Assembly (NCBI GenBank): GCA_021730905.1
Contig: JAKFYK010000043.1
Location: forward strand, 1-64,000
Source: Betaproteobacteria bacterium
Lineage (GTDB): Bacteria; Pseudomonadota; Gammaproteobacteria; Burkholderiales; SG8-41
Direction: 5' to 3'
Length of the DNA stretch: 64,000 nucleotides
The translations under genes and the position numbers were made by a program. Shown one piece after another: positions 32,268 to 41,430 of the stretch (within the stretch, counting starts at the first letter, position 1; every line of letters starts with the position of its first letter). The notes beneath the pieces are model-generated. The model was not told the origin of the DNA and ran no database searches. It saw only the letters and a list, made by a program, of their open reading frames with translations.

Positions 32268-33326
32268 TCAACCACCCAGTACGGCCGGCGAAGCCTTCAT
32301 CTTGCCAGTTTCCACACTCAGCACCGCCTGCACCAGCTTTTCATTCGCGGGTGTCGCGATGCCGACTTCCTTGCCCTTGCGCACGATCAAACCGTTCATG
32401 AATTCGATTTCGGTCTTGCGGCCTTTTTCCATATCCTGCGCCATCGACGGACGCTGAATATTCGCGCGCGGGTTGGCTGCTTTGCGGGTCTTCATGATCT
32501 GCTCCACTTCCGCCAGCACAATTGAATCGCCGGCACTCGCTTTTTCGAGTTGATCCGGCATGAACTTGCCCATTTTTTCGAGCTTTAATCCGAGCGCGCG
32601 ACCCACGCGTATCGATTCGCCGGCCACCTGAATCGCAAACCGGCGGATGGTGTCGTTATTATCACAAGCGGCGCCGGTCAAACCCGTGGATGCGCAGATG
32701 CCGTTGCTCATGCCATTTTGGGTGAGCTTGGTCCAGCGTTCCCCCTGCAGATTGGTGGTGGCCTTGGCGCTGTCGATGTTCGAAAACATTTTGACCAGCT
32801 CATTCACGCGGTCGGTAATGCGGCCATCGATTTCACCCACGCGGAACACGGTGTGTGTTGCTCCGCCTTTTTCCGCCATGCGGCGAATGCGCCCGGGTCC
32901 GTAAAGTTCCACTGAAATCGATGAGGCGATGGTGCCCACCGTGCGCTCCTTGCCCACGATGGCGGCGATGGTGTCCTCGTTCCAGCAATTTTGCAGCGAC
33001 ACCATGAATCCGTCTTTCGCCAGATAGGGCGCGATGGCTTTGGTGACGCGTTCCGTGTCGTACGATTTCACCGTGATAAAGATGATGTCGAACGGCGGCT
33101 GGTTCTTCAGCGTATCGAGATCCTTGTAGTGCAGCGTCTTTGCCGTCTTGACAACAAACTTTTCCGGATCCGTCACGCCGTCGAGATCCAGCCCCTTGGC
33201 GCGTATGGTCTCGATATGTTCCGGCCAGAAATCAATCAGCGTGACGTCTTCGCCATTGTGCGCGAAATAGCCGCCGGCATAACCGCCAAGTGCGCCTGCT
33301 CCCATCATTGCCATGCGTTTGCCCAT
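32268..33326 (-). CDS. Ketopantoate reductase (PanE/ApbA) family protein
   Basis: A 352-residue NADPH-dependent 2-oxoacid reductase-like protein. The ATG at 33326 (MGKRMAMM) is six bases after GAGGAG, better than the ATG two codons upstream. The Rossmann motif MGAGALGGYAGGYFA opens the N-terminal domain; the catalytic Lys and Asn appear in KLTQNGMSNG, with the upstream FITVKSYDT and SLQNCWNED regions matching PanE. The C-terminal domain has EIEFMNGLIVRKGKEVGIAT. It is the last gene of an operon with MmgE/PrpD protein B and Bug-11 (20 bases after Bug-11), so it likely reduces a 2-oxo acid in a catabolic route rather than making pantoate. Confidence 0.88.
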   Translation of the reverse strand: MGKRMAMMGAGALGGYAGGYFAHNGEDVTLIDFWPEHIETIRAKGLDLDGVTDPEKFVVKTAKTLHYKDLDTLKNQPPFDIIFITVKSYDTERVTKAIAPYLAKDGFMVSLQNCWNEDTIAAIVGKERTVGTIASSISVELYGPGRIRRMAEKGGATHTVFRVGEIDGRITDRVNELVKMFSNIDSAKATTNLQGERWTKLTQNGMSNGICASTGLTGAACDNNDTIRRFAIQVAGESIRVGRALGLKLEKMGKFMPDQLEKASAGDSIVLAEVEQIMKTRKAANPRANIQRPSMAQDMEKGRKTEIEFMNGLIVRKGKEVGIATPANEKLVQAVLSVETGKMKASPAVLGG

Positions 33327-33346
33327 TTTCATCTCCTCAGTAAAAT

Positions 33347-34312
33347 TCAGTCTGCCCGTGCGCCGGAGTCCTTCACCGGCTTTGCCCAGCGATTGTAATC
33401 GTCGCGCAGCATTTTCGTGGTTTCCGCAATTGAAGTCGCAATGACTTCCGCGCCGTCTGCCGCCATGCGCGCGTTGACTTCCGGGTCTTTCAGCTTGCGC
33501 ACGATTTCGGCATTAAGTTTTTCAACCACCGCGCGCGGCGTGCCCGTCGGAGCCACGATGACATAAAACGACTCTACTGCGTAGCCTGGCAATCCCGATT
33601 CTGCAATCGTCGGCACTTCGGGCATTGGTGTATAACGTTTCGCGCTGCTCATCGCCAGCCCCCGCAGCCGCCCGGAGCGCACATGCGGCAGTGCGGGCAC
33701 CACACTGGAAAAGCGAAACTGTATCGCGCCGGCCAGCAAATCGACGGTTGCGGGTGCCGCGCCTTTGTATGGAATGTGCACGATGTCGATACCCGCAAGA
33801 CTGCCGAACAGCACGCCCGCGAGATGTCCCGATGAACCGCTGCCCGATGAGCTGTAGTTCATTTTTCCCGGATTGGCTTTCGCATAGACGATCAGTTCCT
33901 TGACGTTGGCGGCAGGAATTTTCGGATGCATAACCAGAAAATAAGGTGAATTGGTCGGCGCCGTCACCGGCAAAAAATCCTTGAACGGGTCATAACGCAG
34001 CTTGGCATACAGATGCGGGTTGATGGTCAGCACCGCGCTCGGCGTGACGAACAGCGTGTAGCCGTCCGGCGCCGCCTTCGCCACCAGTTCCGCGCCGAGA
34101 TTGCCGCCGGAACTGGGCCGGTTATCCACTACCACCGGTTGTCCCCAGCTTTCATTGAGCTTCTGTCCGATGACGCGCGCCAGCGTATCGCTGCCGCCGC
34201 CGGGAGCGTAAGGTGTAATCAAACGTATCGGCTTGGTAGGATACATTTGCGCCGTGGCAACCGTGCCGACGCCTGCGGATAAAACTGCCGCAATCAATCT
34301 CGCAGAAATCAT
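33347..34312 (-). CDS. Bug-11: TctC/Bug-family solute receptor
   Basis: A 321-residue receptor whose ATG overlaps the stop of MmgE/PrpD protein B as ATGA. The signal peptide is short (MISARLIAAVLSAGVGTVAT-A, cleavage near AQM). First loop ITPYAPGGGSD; VDNRPSSGG; APDGYTLFV. The second-lobe motif is HIPYKGAAPATVDLLAGAIQ. It ends PVKDSGARAD. The arrangement MmgE/PrpD, Bug, PanE-like with overlapping and 20-base junctions strongly suggests that the receptor ligand is the acid handled by these two enzymes. Confidence 0.93.
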   Translation of the reverse strand: MISARLIAAVLSAGVGTVATAQMYPTKPIRLITPYAPGGGSDTLARVIGQKLNESWGQPVVVDNRPSSGGNLGAELVAKAAPDGYTLFVTPSAVLTINPHLYAKLRYDPFKDFLPVTAPTNSPYFLVMHPKIPAANVKELIVYAKANPGKMNYSSSGSGSSGHLAGVLFGSLAGIDIVHIPYKGAAPATVDLLAGAIQFRFSSVVPALPHVRSGRLRGLAMSSAKRYTPMPEVPTIAESGLPGYAVESFYVIVAPTGTPRAVVEKLNAEIVRKLKDPEVNARMAADGAEVIATSIAETTKMLRDDYNRWAKPVKDSGARAD

Positions 34313-35670
34313 TTTGCCAAATGCCCTATGATTTTAGCGAGATTGCCCGCCGTTTCGAAATTCTGCAGCAAGCCGTAAAGCTCTTTTGCTTTCGCCGCAC
34401 CCAGCACCGGCGTCACCAGACCGTCGAATTTTCCCCACACTTCGTCTTCGCTCATGGGATTGTCGGCGTGGCCGAGCACAATGTTCGTATCAGCATGCAG
34501 CGGCTTTGCTTCGCCCTCGACGTAGACATCCAGGTGCGCCTCGTACTGCGGTTGGTCGGGCACCACTTCGACCTCGGTCACCGCTGCGATTTGTTTTAAT
34601 GCGGCATCCTGTTTCAACTTGTCAGTGAAATCGGACGCCACCAGCCGATAGCCGGTCAACCCCATCGCCATGCAATAGCGCACGCTGAATTTGTGTTCGA
34701 GCGGCGTTTGCGGATTCAGTTTATTCGCCACCACCACCACGTTGGGATGCACCCTGGCGTGAACTTTGGTGATTTTTCTCCCGCCTACCAGCGGCGCGAG
34801 TTTGCGCGAGGTTTGTATCGACGCATGCGTGGCACGGCAACTGGCGTAGGGCTTGAAGCCATTCCTTTTTAATTCCCAAGTGCTGAAATCCATAGGCGGC
34901 ACTTCGACTTTGCGATCCTGTATGAACGCATCAAGCAGGCCCTTCTCCAGTTCCAGCAACTGCGTCGCTGAATGAAAACCTTCTTTCGCGAGTTCCGCCG
35001 CGAGGATGCCGTCCATTGCCGCCTTGCCGCCGTGAAACGGTTTCGAGTGCGTGCCGAACGAACCCACCAGACCGCCCGCCGTCGTTACCGCGGCACCCAC
35101 TGCGTATTCGGTTTGCCGCGGCGTCAGTCGCATCAGCACCGATGCCACCACCGCCGCGCCCACGCGCCCGAACACCGACGTCGGATGCAGGCCGCGCCGA
35201 TGCAGGCTGCGCCCCACGCCCGGCGGGCCGCCGCCGCCGAGCCGCGCCATCACCTCGAATCCGGTGATGAATGCTGCCAGCGTGTCTTTCTCGCTGCTGC
35301 CCAGTTGCCCGGCGAGTGCCAACGCCGTGGTTCCGCATACGCAACTGATGTGCCCCGCGCCCATCTGGTGCGAATCGTCGTAATCCATCGCGTGCGCCAT
35401 GGTACCGTTGGCGAGCGCTGCAAACGCGGGTGAGGTGCGTCCGCCGAGAAAGATCTGCGCATTGCCGCGTGCGCCCCAGCCTTCGACCACGCGCCGCACC
35501 GGACGCACGCATTCTTCGTCCCACGCGCCGATGGCACACCCCATCACGTCGATCAGTGCAAGTTTTGCGGCCGCCAACACATCCGCGGGGAATTCGCGCG
35601 TCAGCGCGCCTGCCGCATAGGCAGCAATTTGTTGACTGCGGGTCGTTGTAATTTCCGCCGGTGCGTTCAT
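34309..35670 (-). CDS. MmgE/PrpD-family protein B
   Basis: A 453-residue protein. The ATG at 35670 follows AGGAGCTACC. The helical domain has GTMAHAMDYDDSHQMGAGHI (active-site Asp and His region), FGTHSKPFHGGKAAMDGIL and the lid domain from about residue 255 (RKITKVHARVHPNVVVVANK). FGTHSKPFHGGKAA is close to FGTHTKPLHGGIAS in protein A, although the proteins differ elsewhere. First gene of the operon with Bug-11 and the PanE-like gene. The reaction is probably dehydration or decarboxylation of a di- or tricarboxylate. Confidence 0.92.
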   Translation of the reverse strand: MNAPAEITTTRSQQIAAYAAGALTREFPADVLAAAKLALIDVMGCAIGAWDEECVRPVRRVVEGWGARGNAQIFLGGRTSPAFAALANGTMAHAMDYDDSHQMGAGHISCVCGTTALALAGQLGSSEKDTLAAFITGFEVMARLGGGGPPGVGRSLHRRGLHPTSVFGRVGAAVVASVLMRLTPRQTEYAVGAAVTTAGGLVGSFGTHSKPFHGGKAAMDGILAAELAKEGFHSATQLLELEKGLLDAFIQDRKVEVPPMDFSTWELKRNGFKPYASCRATHASIQTSRKLAPLVGGRKITKVHARVHPNVVVVANKLNPQTPLEHKFSVRYCMAMGLTGYRLVASDFTDKLKQDAALKQIAAVTEVEVVPDQPQYEAHLDVYVEGEAKPLHADTNIVLGHADNPMSEDEVWGKFDGLVTPVLGAAKAKELYGLLQNFETAGNLAKIIGHLAK

Positions 35671-35818
35671 GGTAGCTCCTGTGGATCGCCAGCCTGTTGT
35701 CGGGCGCAAATCTTAAGGCGAAACCCCATCGCCCGTCCATGCCGCGACACAGCGCGATCGAATGTCATGTGATGGACGCACGCATCGGTTCTGTATTTTG
35801 GGTTACGATCACGCCACG

Positions 35819-36796
35819 ATGAAAATCCCATTGCTGGCTGTTCTATTGTTGGCCTTCACCCTCACGCCGGCGACGCGTCCGGCGCATGCACAGACCTGGC
35901 CTAACAAACCGATACGCGTGGTTGCGTCGGTGCCTGCGGGCGGCACGCCTGACGTGGTAGCGCGCATGATAACGCCGGGCATGTCGGCAGCACTGGGCCA
36001 GCAATTGATAATCGATAACCGCGGCGGCGCCAGTGGCCTGATCGGTGCAGAGCTGGTCGCGCGCGCAGCGCCAGACGGTTACACCCTGTTTTTCACCAGC
36101 GCGGGCGCCGTCACCATCGTGCCCCATATGCAGAAGAAGATGCCCTATGACCCCATGCGGGATTTCGCGCCGGTGAGCATGGTATGTTTCGGGCCGTTTC
36201 TGCTGATCACCCATCCTTCGGTGGCAGTGAAAAGCGTCAAGGACCTTATGGCCCTCGCTCAGGCGCAACCGGGAAAACTGAATTACGCCTCCGCGGGCAG
36301 CGGCGCGCCGAATCATCTGGCGATGGAACTGTTCAAAAACATGGCGGGCATCAACATTACGCATGTGCCCTACAAAGGCGCGCCACAGGCGGTAACCGAC
36401 GTGATTGGCAACAACGGTGTGCAATTGACATTCAACTCGATTCCGCCGGTGATACAGCACATCAAGGGAGGGCGGTTGCGGTTGCTCGGCGTCTCGAGCG
36501 CAAAACGTTCGTCGCAGTTGCCCGATGTGCCGACGATCAGCGAGGCCGGGGTGCCCGGTTACGACGTCAACACCTGGTTCGGCATGCTGGCCCCGGCGCA
36601 AATGCCCAAGGACATCATCGCGCGGTTACACAGCACATTATCAAAAGTGGTGCACGCGCCGGAACTCAAATCCCAATTTGAAGGGCTGGGCTACGACGCA
36701 GTGGCCAGCACGCCGGCGGAGTTCGGCGCTTACCTGCGCGCGGAGCACGAGAAATACGGCAAAGTCGTCAAGCTCGTTGGCGCCAAAATCGAATAA
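35819..36796 (+). CDS. Bug-12: TctC/Bug-family solute receptor
   Basis: A 325-residue receptor. The ATG at 35819 (MKIPLLAVLLLAF) opens a clean signal peptide ending PAHA-Q near residue 25; an upstream ATG at 35762 is in frame but adds non-signal sequence. First loop VVASVPAGGTPD lacks the second proline-glycine pair. IDNRGGASG, APDGYTLFF and HVPYKGAPQAVTDVIGNNGV follow; the insertion NNG in the last motif is unusual. It ends VVKLVGAKIE. The CocE-type hydrolase follows after 24 bases. Confidence 0.9.
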   Translation: MKIPLLAVLLLAFTLTPATRPAHAQTWPNKPIRVVASVPAGGTPDVVARMITPGMSAALGQQLIIDNRGGASGLIGAELVARAAPDGYTLFFTSAGAVTIVPHMQKKMPYDPMRDFAPVSMVCFGPFLLITHPSVAVKSVKDLMALAQAQPGKLNYASAGSGAPNHLAMELFKNMAGINITHVPYKGAPQAVTDVIGNNGVQLTFNSIPPVIQHIKGGRLRLLGVSSAKRSSQLPDVPTISEAGVPGYDVNTWFGMLAPAQMPKDIIARLHSTLSKVVHAPELKSQFEGLGYDAVASTPAEFGAYLRAEHEKYGKVVKLVGAKIE

Positions 36797-36820
36797 CACT
36801 TAAATCTAGAGACGCCGATC

Positions 36821-38566
36821 ATGCCTGACTACAAGTCAGAAATCCGCGACAACATGCGCATCGACTGGGATGTGCCCATCATCATGGATGACGGGCTGGT
36901 GCTGCGCGCTGACGTGTTTCGCCCGGTAGCAGAAGGCAAATATCCGGCACTGGTGAGTTACGGCCCGTATGGCAAGGGCCTCGCGTTTCAGGACGGCTAT
37001 AAAACCGCGTGGGAGATCATGTGCCGCGAAAACCCCGACGCGGTCGCCAACAGCACCAACAAATACCAGAACTGGGAAGTGGTCGATCCCGAAAAATGGG
37101 TCCCTGATGGCTATGTATGCGTGCGCGTGGATTCGCGTGGCGCGGGGCGTTCGCCGGGTTATCTGTGCCACAACGACGCGAGAGAGAACAAGGATTTTCA
37201 CGATTGCATCGAATGGGCCGCGGCACAGCCGTGGTGCAGCGGTAAGGTTGGACTCAACGGCATTTCGTACTACGCCTCGAACCAGTGGCGCGCGGCAGCA
37301 ACGCAGCCGCCGCATCTCGCCGCGATTTGCGTATGGGAAGGCTGGGTCGATAACTATCGCGACTCCACGCACCACGGCGGCATCATCTGCGTGTTCCGCA
37401 AGAACTGGCAGGAAATGCAGGTAAAAACCGTGCAGCATGGCGTAGGCGAACACGGCACGCGCAGCAAACTGACCGGCGAACTCGCCTGCGGCCCGGAAAC
37501 ACTGAGCGACGCAGAGTTGGTGAAAAATCGGGAAGACATGTGGGCCAATCTGCTCAAGAACACGATGGACGGCCCGTATTACCGCGAACGCAGTGGCGAT
37601 CTGTCAAAAGTGAAAGTGCCGCTGTTGTCGGCTGCGAACTGGGGCGGGCAGGGTTTGCATCCGCGCGGCAACTTTGAAGGGTACGCGCGCGCGGCGTCAC
37701 AACAGAAATGGCTGGAAGCGCACGGCGGCTCGCACTGGGCGCCGTTTTACACCGACTACGGCGTCGGTTTGCAGAAAAAATTCTTCGATTACTTTCTCAA
37801 GGGCAAGCAGAACGGCTGGGACAAACAACCCAAGGTGCAATTGCAGATTCGCCATCCGGGTGAAAAATTCGTGCAGCGCCATGAAAACGAATGGCCGATT
37901 GCGCGCACGCAATGGACGAACTTTTATCTCGACGGCGAAAAACTCGCTCTCGGCACCTTAAAAAATAATTCAATTAAAACAAATACTTACGATATGATGG
38001 GTGATGGCATCACCTTCTCCACGCCGCCACTGGAAAAAGAAACCGAAATCACCGGCCCGTCAGCGCTGAAACTGTTTATCTCGTCTTCCACCCGCGACGC
38101 GGATTTGTTTGTGATCCTGCGCGTGTTCGATACGCAGGACAAGGAAGTCTTGTTTCAGGGAGCGCTCGATCCCAAGACGCCGATCGCGCAGGGCTGGCTG
38201 CGCGCGTCGCACCGCAAGCTCGACAAAACATTGAGTCTGCCGTACCGCCCGTACCACACCCACGACGAAAAGCAACCGCTGACACCGGGCGAGGTTTACG
38301 AACTCGATATCGAAATCTGGCCGACCTGCATCGTCGTTCCCAAAGGCTGCCGCGTCGCGCTCACCATCCGCGGCAAGGATTACGATCACGGTCAATCAGC
38401 GGCTTCGCTTTCCAACATGAAAAATCCGATGAGCGGCTGCGGCCCCTTCATGCACGACGACCCGGTAGACCGCCCGCCGGAAATCTTCGGCGGCAAGGTC
38501 ACGCTGCACTTCGGCCCGCAGCATCCGGCGGCGGTGTTGCTGCCGATTATTCCTGCAAAATCCTGA
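36821..38566 (+). CDS. CocE/NonD-family alpha/beta hydrolase (X-Pro peptidase S15 type)
   Basis: A 581-residue hydrolase. The alpha/beta domain runs from DGLVLRADVFRPVAEGKYPA (about 24-43) with RVDSRGAGRSPG at 102-113 and the nucleophile Ser149 in LNGISYYAS. The Tyr50 region YGPYGKG is the oxyanion site of CocE-type enzymes. The C-terminal jelly-roll domain (from about residue 385) contains DADLFVILRVFDTQDKEVLF and GEVYELDIEIWPTC. Such enzymes act on cocaine-type esters, beta-lactam acyl side chains or X-Pro peptides. Residues 382-391 (KNNSIKTNTYD) are encoded by an AT-rich repeat copy. No signal peptide. Follows Bug-12 and probably shares its transcript. Confidence 0.92.
   Translation: MPDYKSEIRDNMRIDWDVPIIMDDGLVLRADVFRPVAEGKYPALVSYGPYGKGLAFQDGYKTAWEIMCRENPDAVANSTNKYQNWEVVDPEKWVPDGYVCVRVDSRGAGRSPGYLCHNDARENKDFHDCIEWAAAQPWCSGKVGLNGISYYASNQWRAAATQPPHLAAICVWEGWVDNYRDSTHHGGIICVFRKNWQEMQVKTVQHGVGEHGTRSKLTGELACGPETLSDAELVKNREDMWANLLKNTMDGPYYRERSGDLSKVKVPLLSAANWGGQGLHPRGNFEGYARAASQQKWLEAHGGSHWAPFYTDYGVGLQKKFFDYFLKGKQNGWDKQPKVQLQIRHPGEKFVQRHENEWPIARTQWTNFYLDGEKLALGTLKNNSIKTNTYDMMGDGITFSTPPLEKETEITGPSALKLFISSSTRDADLFVILRVFDTQDKEVLFQGALDPKTPIAQGWLRASHRKLDKTLSLPYRPYHTHDEKQPLTPGEVYELDIEIWPTCIVVPKGCRVALTIRGKDYDHGQSAASLSNMKNPMSGCGPFMHDDPVDRPPEIFGGKVTLHFGPQHPAAVLLPIIPAKS
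37964..37990 (-). repeat. AT-rich dispersed repeat, copy 6, inside a coding sequence
   Basis: AATAATTCAATTAAAACAAA followed by TACTTAC forms an AT island inside the GC-rich CocE-type gene. It keeps the frame and encodes NNSIKTNTY, matching the N-terminal NNSIRTNT of Bug-1. Confidence 0.7.
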
Positions 38567-39529
38567 TTACTGCGGCTGTATATTCGCCGCCTTCGCCACC
38601 GCCACATATCGCTCGTAATCCTCTTTCAGAAACTTCGCGAATTCCTCCGGCGTGCTGCCCACCGCTTCGAGGTTAAGCTGGGTAAAGCGTTCGAGCACGT
38701 CTTTCGATTGCACCATCTGCTTCACCGCTGCATTGAGCTTGTCCACGATAGGCCGCGGCATGCCGCGCGGCCCATAAAGACCGTACCAGCCGGTGGATTC
38801 GTAGCCCTTGACGCCAGATTCATCCACCGTCGGTACGTTGGGCAATTGCGGTGAGCGCTTGAGCCCCGTAAATGCCAGCGGACGCAGCCGGCCGGCCTGC
38901 ACCAGCGGCACCACCACCGGGCTGGGGCCGAACATCATCGGCACCTGGCCGCCGATCAGGTCGCTGATCGCGGGGCCTGCACTTCTGTAAGGCACGTGCG
39001 TGAGCTTGACGCCGGTCATCGCCTGAAACTGCTCGCCGGCGATATGGGTGGAATTGCCCCAGCCCGCCGAGACGTAAATCATCTTGCCCGGATTGGCCTT
39101 GGCGAAATCAATCAGTTGTTGCAGCGTGTTGATCTGCACCGACGGGTGCACCACGATCACCAGCCCGCTGGAATTGCAGATGTGGCTGATCGGCGTGAAG
39201 TCGCGGAACGTGTCGTACGGCAATTTTTTATACACCACCGGATTGATGGTGTGACCACCGGCAGTAGTGAGCAGCGTGTAGCCGTCGGACGGCGCTCTGG
39301 ATACGACTTCGGTGCCGATGATGTAGTTGGCGCCCGGACGGTTATCGACCACCACATTTTGCCCGAGATAGGCGCCGAGTTTTTGCGCCGTAATGCGCCC
39401 GACCACATCGACCGCGCCGCCGGGCGCGACCGGAACCACGAGTCGGACCGGGCGGTCGGGATAGGCCGCAACGCACATCTGCGCGGCAAGTAACAACACG
39501 ATTGCGGAAAACAACCTGGAGAATTTCAA
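38567..39529 (-). CDS. Bug-13: TctC/Bug-family solute receptor
   Basis: A 320-residue receptor starting with TTG at 39529 behind GGAGGGAAAGC. The signal peptide is short (MKFSRLFSAIVLLLAAQMCV-A). First loop VVPVAPGGAVD, VDNRPGANY and SDGYTLLT; the middle motif is HVPYRSAGPAISDLIGGQVP, where the usual Lys-Gly is Arg-Ser-Ala. It ends VAKAANIQPQ. Its stop abuts the stop of the convergent CocE-type gene with no spacer, so no separate terminator fits between them. It lies 82 bases behind the ThDP enzyme. Confidence 0.92.
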   Translation of the reverse strand: MKFSRLFSAIVLLLAAQMCVAAYPDRPVRLVVPVAPGGAVDVVGRITAQKLGAYLGQNVVVDNRPGANYIIGTEVVSRAPSDGYTLLTTAGGHTINPVVYKKLPYDTFRDFTPISHICNSSGLVIVVHPSVQINTLQQLIDFAKANPGKMIYVSAGWGNSTHIAGEQFQAMTGVKLTHVPYRSAGPAISDLIGGQVPMMFGPSPVVVPLVQAGRLRPLAFTGLKRSPQLPNVPTVDESGVKGYESTGWYGLYGPRGMPRPIVDKLNAAVKQMVQSKDVLERFTQLNLEAVGSTPEEFAKFLKEDYERYVAVAKAANIQPQ

Positions 39530-39572
39530 GCTTTCCCTCCCCTTAGTGCTGGACTACCCGCGAGCCGCCATT

Positions 39573-39614
39573 GACCCGTTCACTTATTCACTCGTTCACC
39601 CGTTCACGGGGTCA
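39573..39614. repeat. TTCAC short tandem repeat
   Basis: Four spaced copies of (G/A)TTCAC (CGTTCACTTATTCACTCGTT and on) precede and touch the stop codon of the ThDP enzyme. Flanking GACCC and GGGGTC give a weak dyad that might serve as a terminator. Confidence 0.5.
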
Positions 39615-41291
39615 CGACGGCATCCACGGCATCGGCGCCTGCGACGCGAACTCGGTGCGGCAATCAATCACCGCTGGCAGATCGGATGCCATCGCCTGCT
39701 CGAAGGCCTTCTTGAAATCCTGCGGTTTATCGACAACCACGCCGAAGCCGCCGAACGCGCGCGCGATCTGCGCGAAATCGGTTTCGAGAAACTCGTAACA
39801 CTCGTCCCTGCGATTGGGTTCCGGCGTATTGCTGTAGGCGATGGAGAGGTTCTTCACGCCCTGCGCGAGACATTTGTTGTTGTTGACGATGGTGACGGTC
39901 TTGATGCCGCGGCGGCGTGCGGTTTCCAGTTCCGGCAGGTGATAATAAAAACCGCCATCGCCGGTGAAGCAGAATACCGGCTTGTCGGGCGCGCCGCACT
40001 TGCCGCCCAGCGCCGCCGGGAATGACCAGCCGAGCGAGCCCGCGGCGCGGAAATAGCGCTGCGCTGGATGGTTGAAATACACCATGGTATTGGTCCACAG
40101 CGCGGCAAAGCCGGTGTCGGCGAACAGGATCGCGTCTTTCGGCAGCAGCTCGGTAAGTTCGCGGCAAATGCGTCCGGGATTCATCGGCACGGCATCGGAA
40201 TTGCGCAGCTTGTCGACCTCGGCACGCCAGTCGGTGACATATTTTCGCGCAGCGGCGAGCCACGCGTCGTGCTTTGCGGGCGCTACGGCGGCGGTAATCG
40301 CTTCCACCGCCGTGCGCACGTCGGCGAGCACGCCAATCACGCCGGAGTAGTTGCGGCCGATTTCCACCGGGTCAATATCGATCTGGATGATGGGCGTGCC
40401 GTCCTTCGGCATTTTGTAGTAACCGGTGGTGTGGTCGCTGGTGTTGCTGCCGGCGTAGATCACCAGATCGGCATCCGTCACCACCTGATTGCCACAGGTG
40501 CGCCCGTAGAGTCCCATGGTGCCGTGGAACAGCGGATGTTCCTCGACCATGATCGACTTGGCATCGGGTGTGGCCACCACCGACGCCTGAATTTTTTCCG
40601 CAAGCTTCGCTATCGCCGCGCCCGCATCGGAAATAATCGCGCCGCGATCGGCAACGATCACCGGCTTTTGCGATTTCGCGATGGCCGCCACCGCGCGCTG
40701 CACCGCCGCCGCATCGGGCGCCGGACGAAATGCCGGGTAACGCGTGTGCGCCTCGTCGGGCAACACGTCGAATTCACCGGTGAGGTGCGTGATCGCATCG
40801 CCGGTCAATCCTGCCATGTCGATATGCACCGGCCGCGGCGTGCCGGTGGTCGCCTCGCGGAACGCCTGGCGCATCACCTGCTGCATCTGACCCAGCACAT
40901 CGATCTCGCCGTGAAACTTGGTCACCGCTGCGTAAAGCGACGGATGTTCGACTTCCTGATAGGCATTGCGATACTGGAACTCCGGCACGTGACGGCCGCT
41001 GATCGCCACCACCGGCGAATGGCCGAGATACGGATCCTGCATGCCCGACGCCAGATTGGCGGCGCCCACCGATTGCGCCATGCACACGCCCGGTCGCCCC
41101 GAGGTACGCGCATAGCCGTCGGCCATGTACGCCACGCCCTTCTCGGAGTGGCCGAGGATGCGCTTGATGCCGGTATCTTCCATTTCGGCGAGCGCGCGCC
41201 GCAGCACCGCATCCATGAAAAACAGGTGTGTGACACCGTACGATTTAAGAATTTGGCCGAATAATCTCGCGCCGGTCATTTTTTGTGGCAT
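39612..41291 (-). CDS. Thiamine-diphosphate-dependent enzyme (acetolactate synthase-like)
   Basis: A 559-residue ThDP enzyme with AAGGGAG before the ATG. The N-terminal PYR domain holds the cofactor-activating glutamate in LGHSEKGVAYMADGYARTSG (about residue 49). The central domain starts near residue 195 (KSQKPVIVADRGAIISDAGA). The C-terminal PP domain has the ThDP/Mg2+ motif GDGGFYYHLPELETARRRGI ending TIVNNNKC. Members include acetolactate synthase, oxalyl-CoA decarboxylase and benzoylformate decarboxylase; the HSEKG variant differs from the HEQAA motif of true acetolactate synthases, so it is probably a catabolic decarboxylase. It lies upstream of Bug-13. Confidence 0.9.
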   Translation of the reverse strand: MPQKMTGARLFGQILKSYGVTHLFFMDAVLRRALAEMEDTGIKRILGHSEKGVAYMADGYARTSGRPGVCMAQSVGAANLASGMQDPYLGHSPVVAISGRHVPEFQYRNAYQEVEHPSLYAAVTKFHGEIDVLGQMQQVMRQAFREATTGTPRPVHIDMAGLTGDAITHLTGEFDVLPDEAHTRYPAFRPAPDAAAVQRAVAAIAKSQKPVIVADRGAIISDAGAAIAKLAEKIQASVVATPDAKSIMVEEHPLFHGTMGLYGRTCGNQVVTDADLVIYAGSNTSDHTTGYYKMPKDGTPIIQIDIDPVEIGRNYSGVIGVLADVRTAVEAITAAVAPAKHDAWLAAARKYVTDWRAEVDKLRNSDAVPMNPGRICRELTELLPKDAILFADTGFAALWTNTMVYFNHPAQRYFRAAGSLGWSFPAALGGKCGAPDKPVFCFTGDGGFYYHLPELETARRRGIKTVTIVNNNKCLAQGVKNLSIAYSNTPEPNRRDECYEFLETDFAQIARAFGGFGVVVDKPQDFKKAFEQAMASDLPAVIDCRTEFASQAPMPWMPS

Positions 41292-41370
41292 TGCATTTCT
41301 CCCTTTTAGCTGCGGCCGATGATACCGCGGACGATTTCACATACATCATCACGCGCTGTTTCACTGCGGC

Positions 41371-41409
41371 GATAATTTATAAAATATCATTTTAAAACAA
41401 ATACTTATA
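41371..41409 (-). repeat. AT-rich dispersed repeat, copy 7
   Basis: Plus strand GATAATTTATAAAATATCAT, then TTTAAAACAAATACTTAT. It lies about 80-120 bases upstream of the ThDP-enzyme start, where promoter elements would be expected, and ends just before the hydrolase stop. Confidence 0.7.
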
Positions 41410-41430
41410 TACAAACATCGTAGGGTTCCG

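Noticed and set aside
32268-33326. Naming the PanE-like gene panE
   Set aside because: Its operon with MmgE/PrpD and a Bug receptor points to a catabolic 2-oxoacid reductase, and no other pantothenate gene is nearby.
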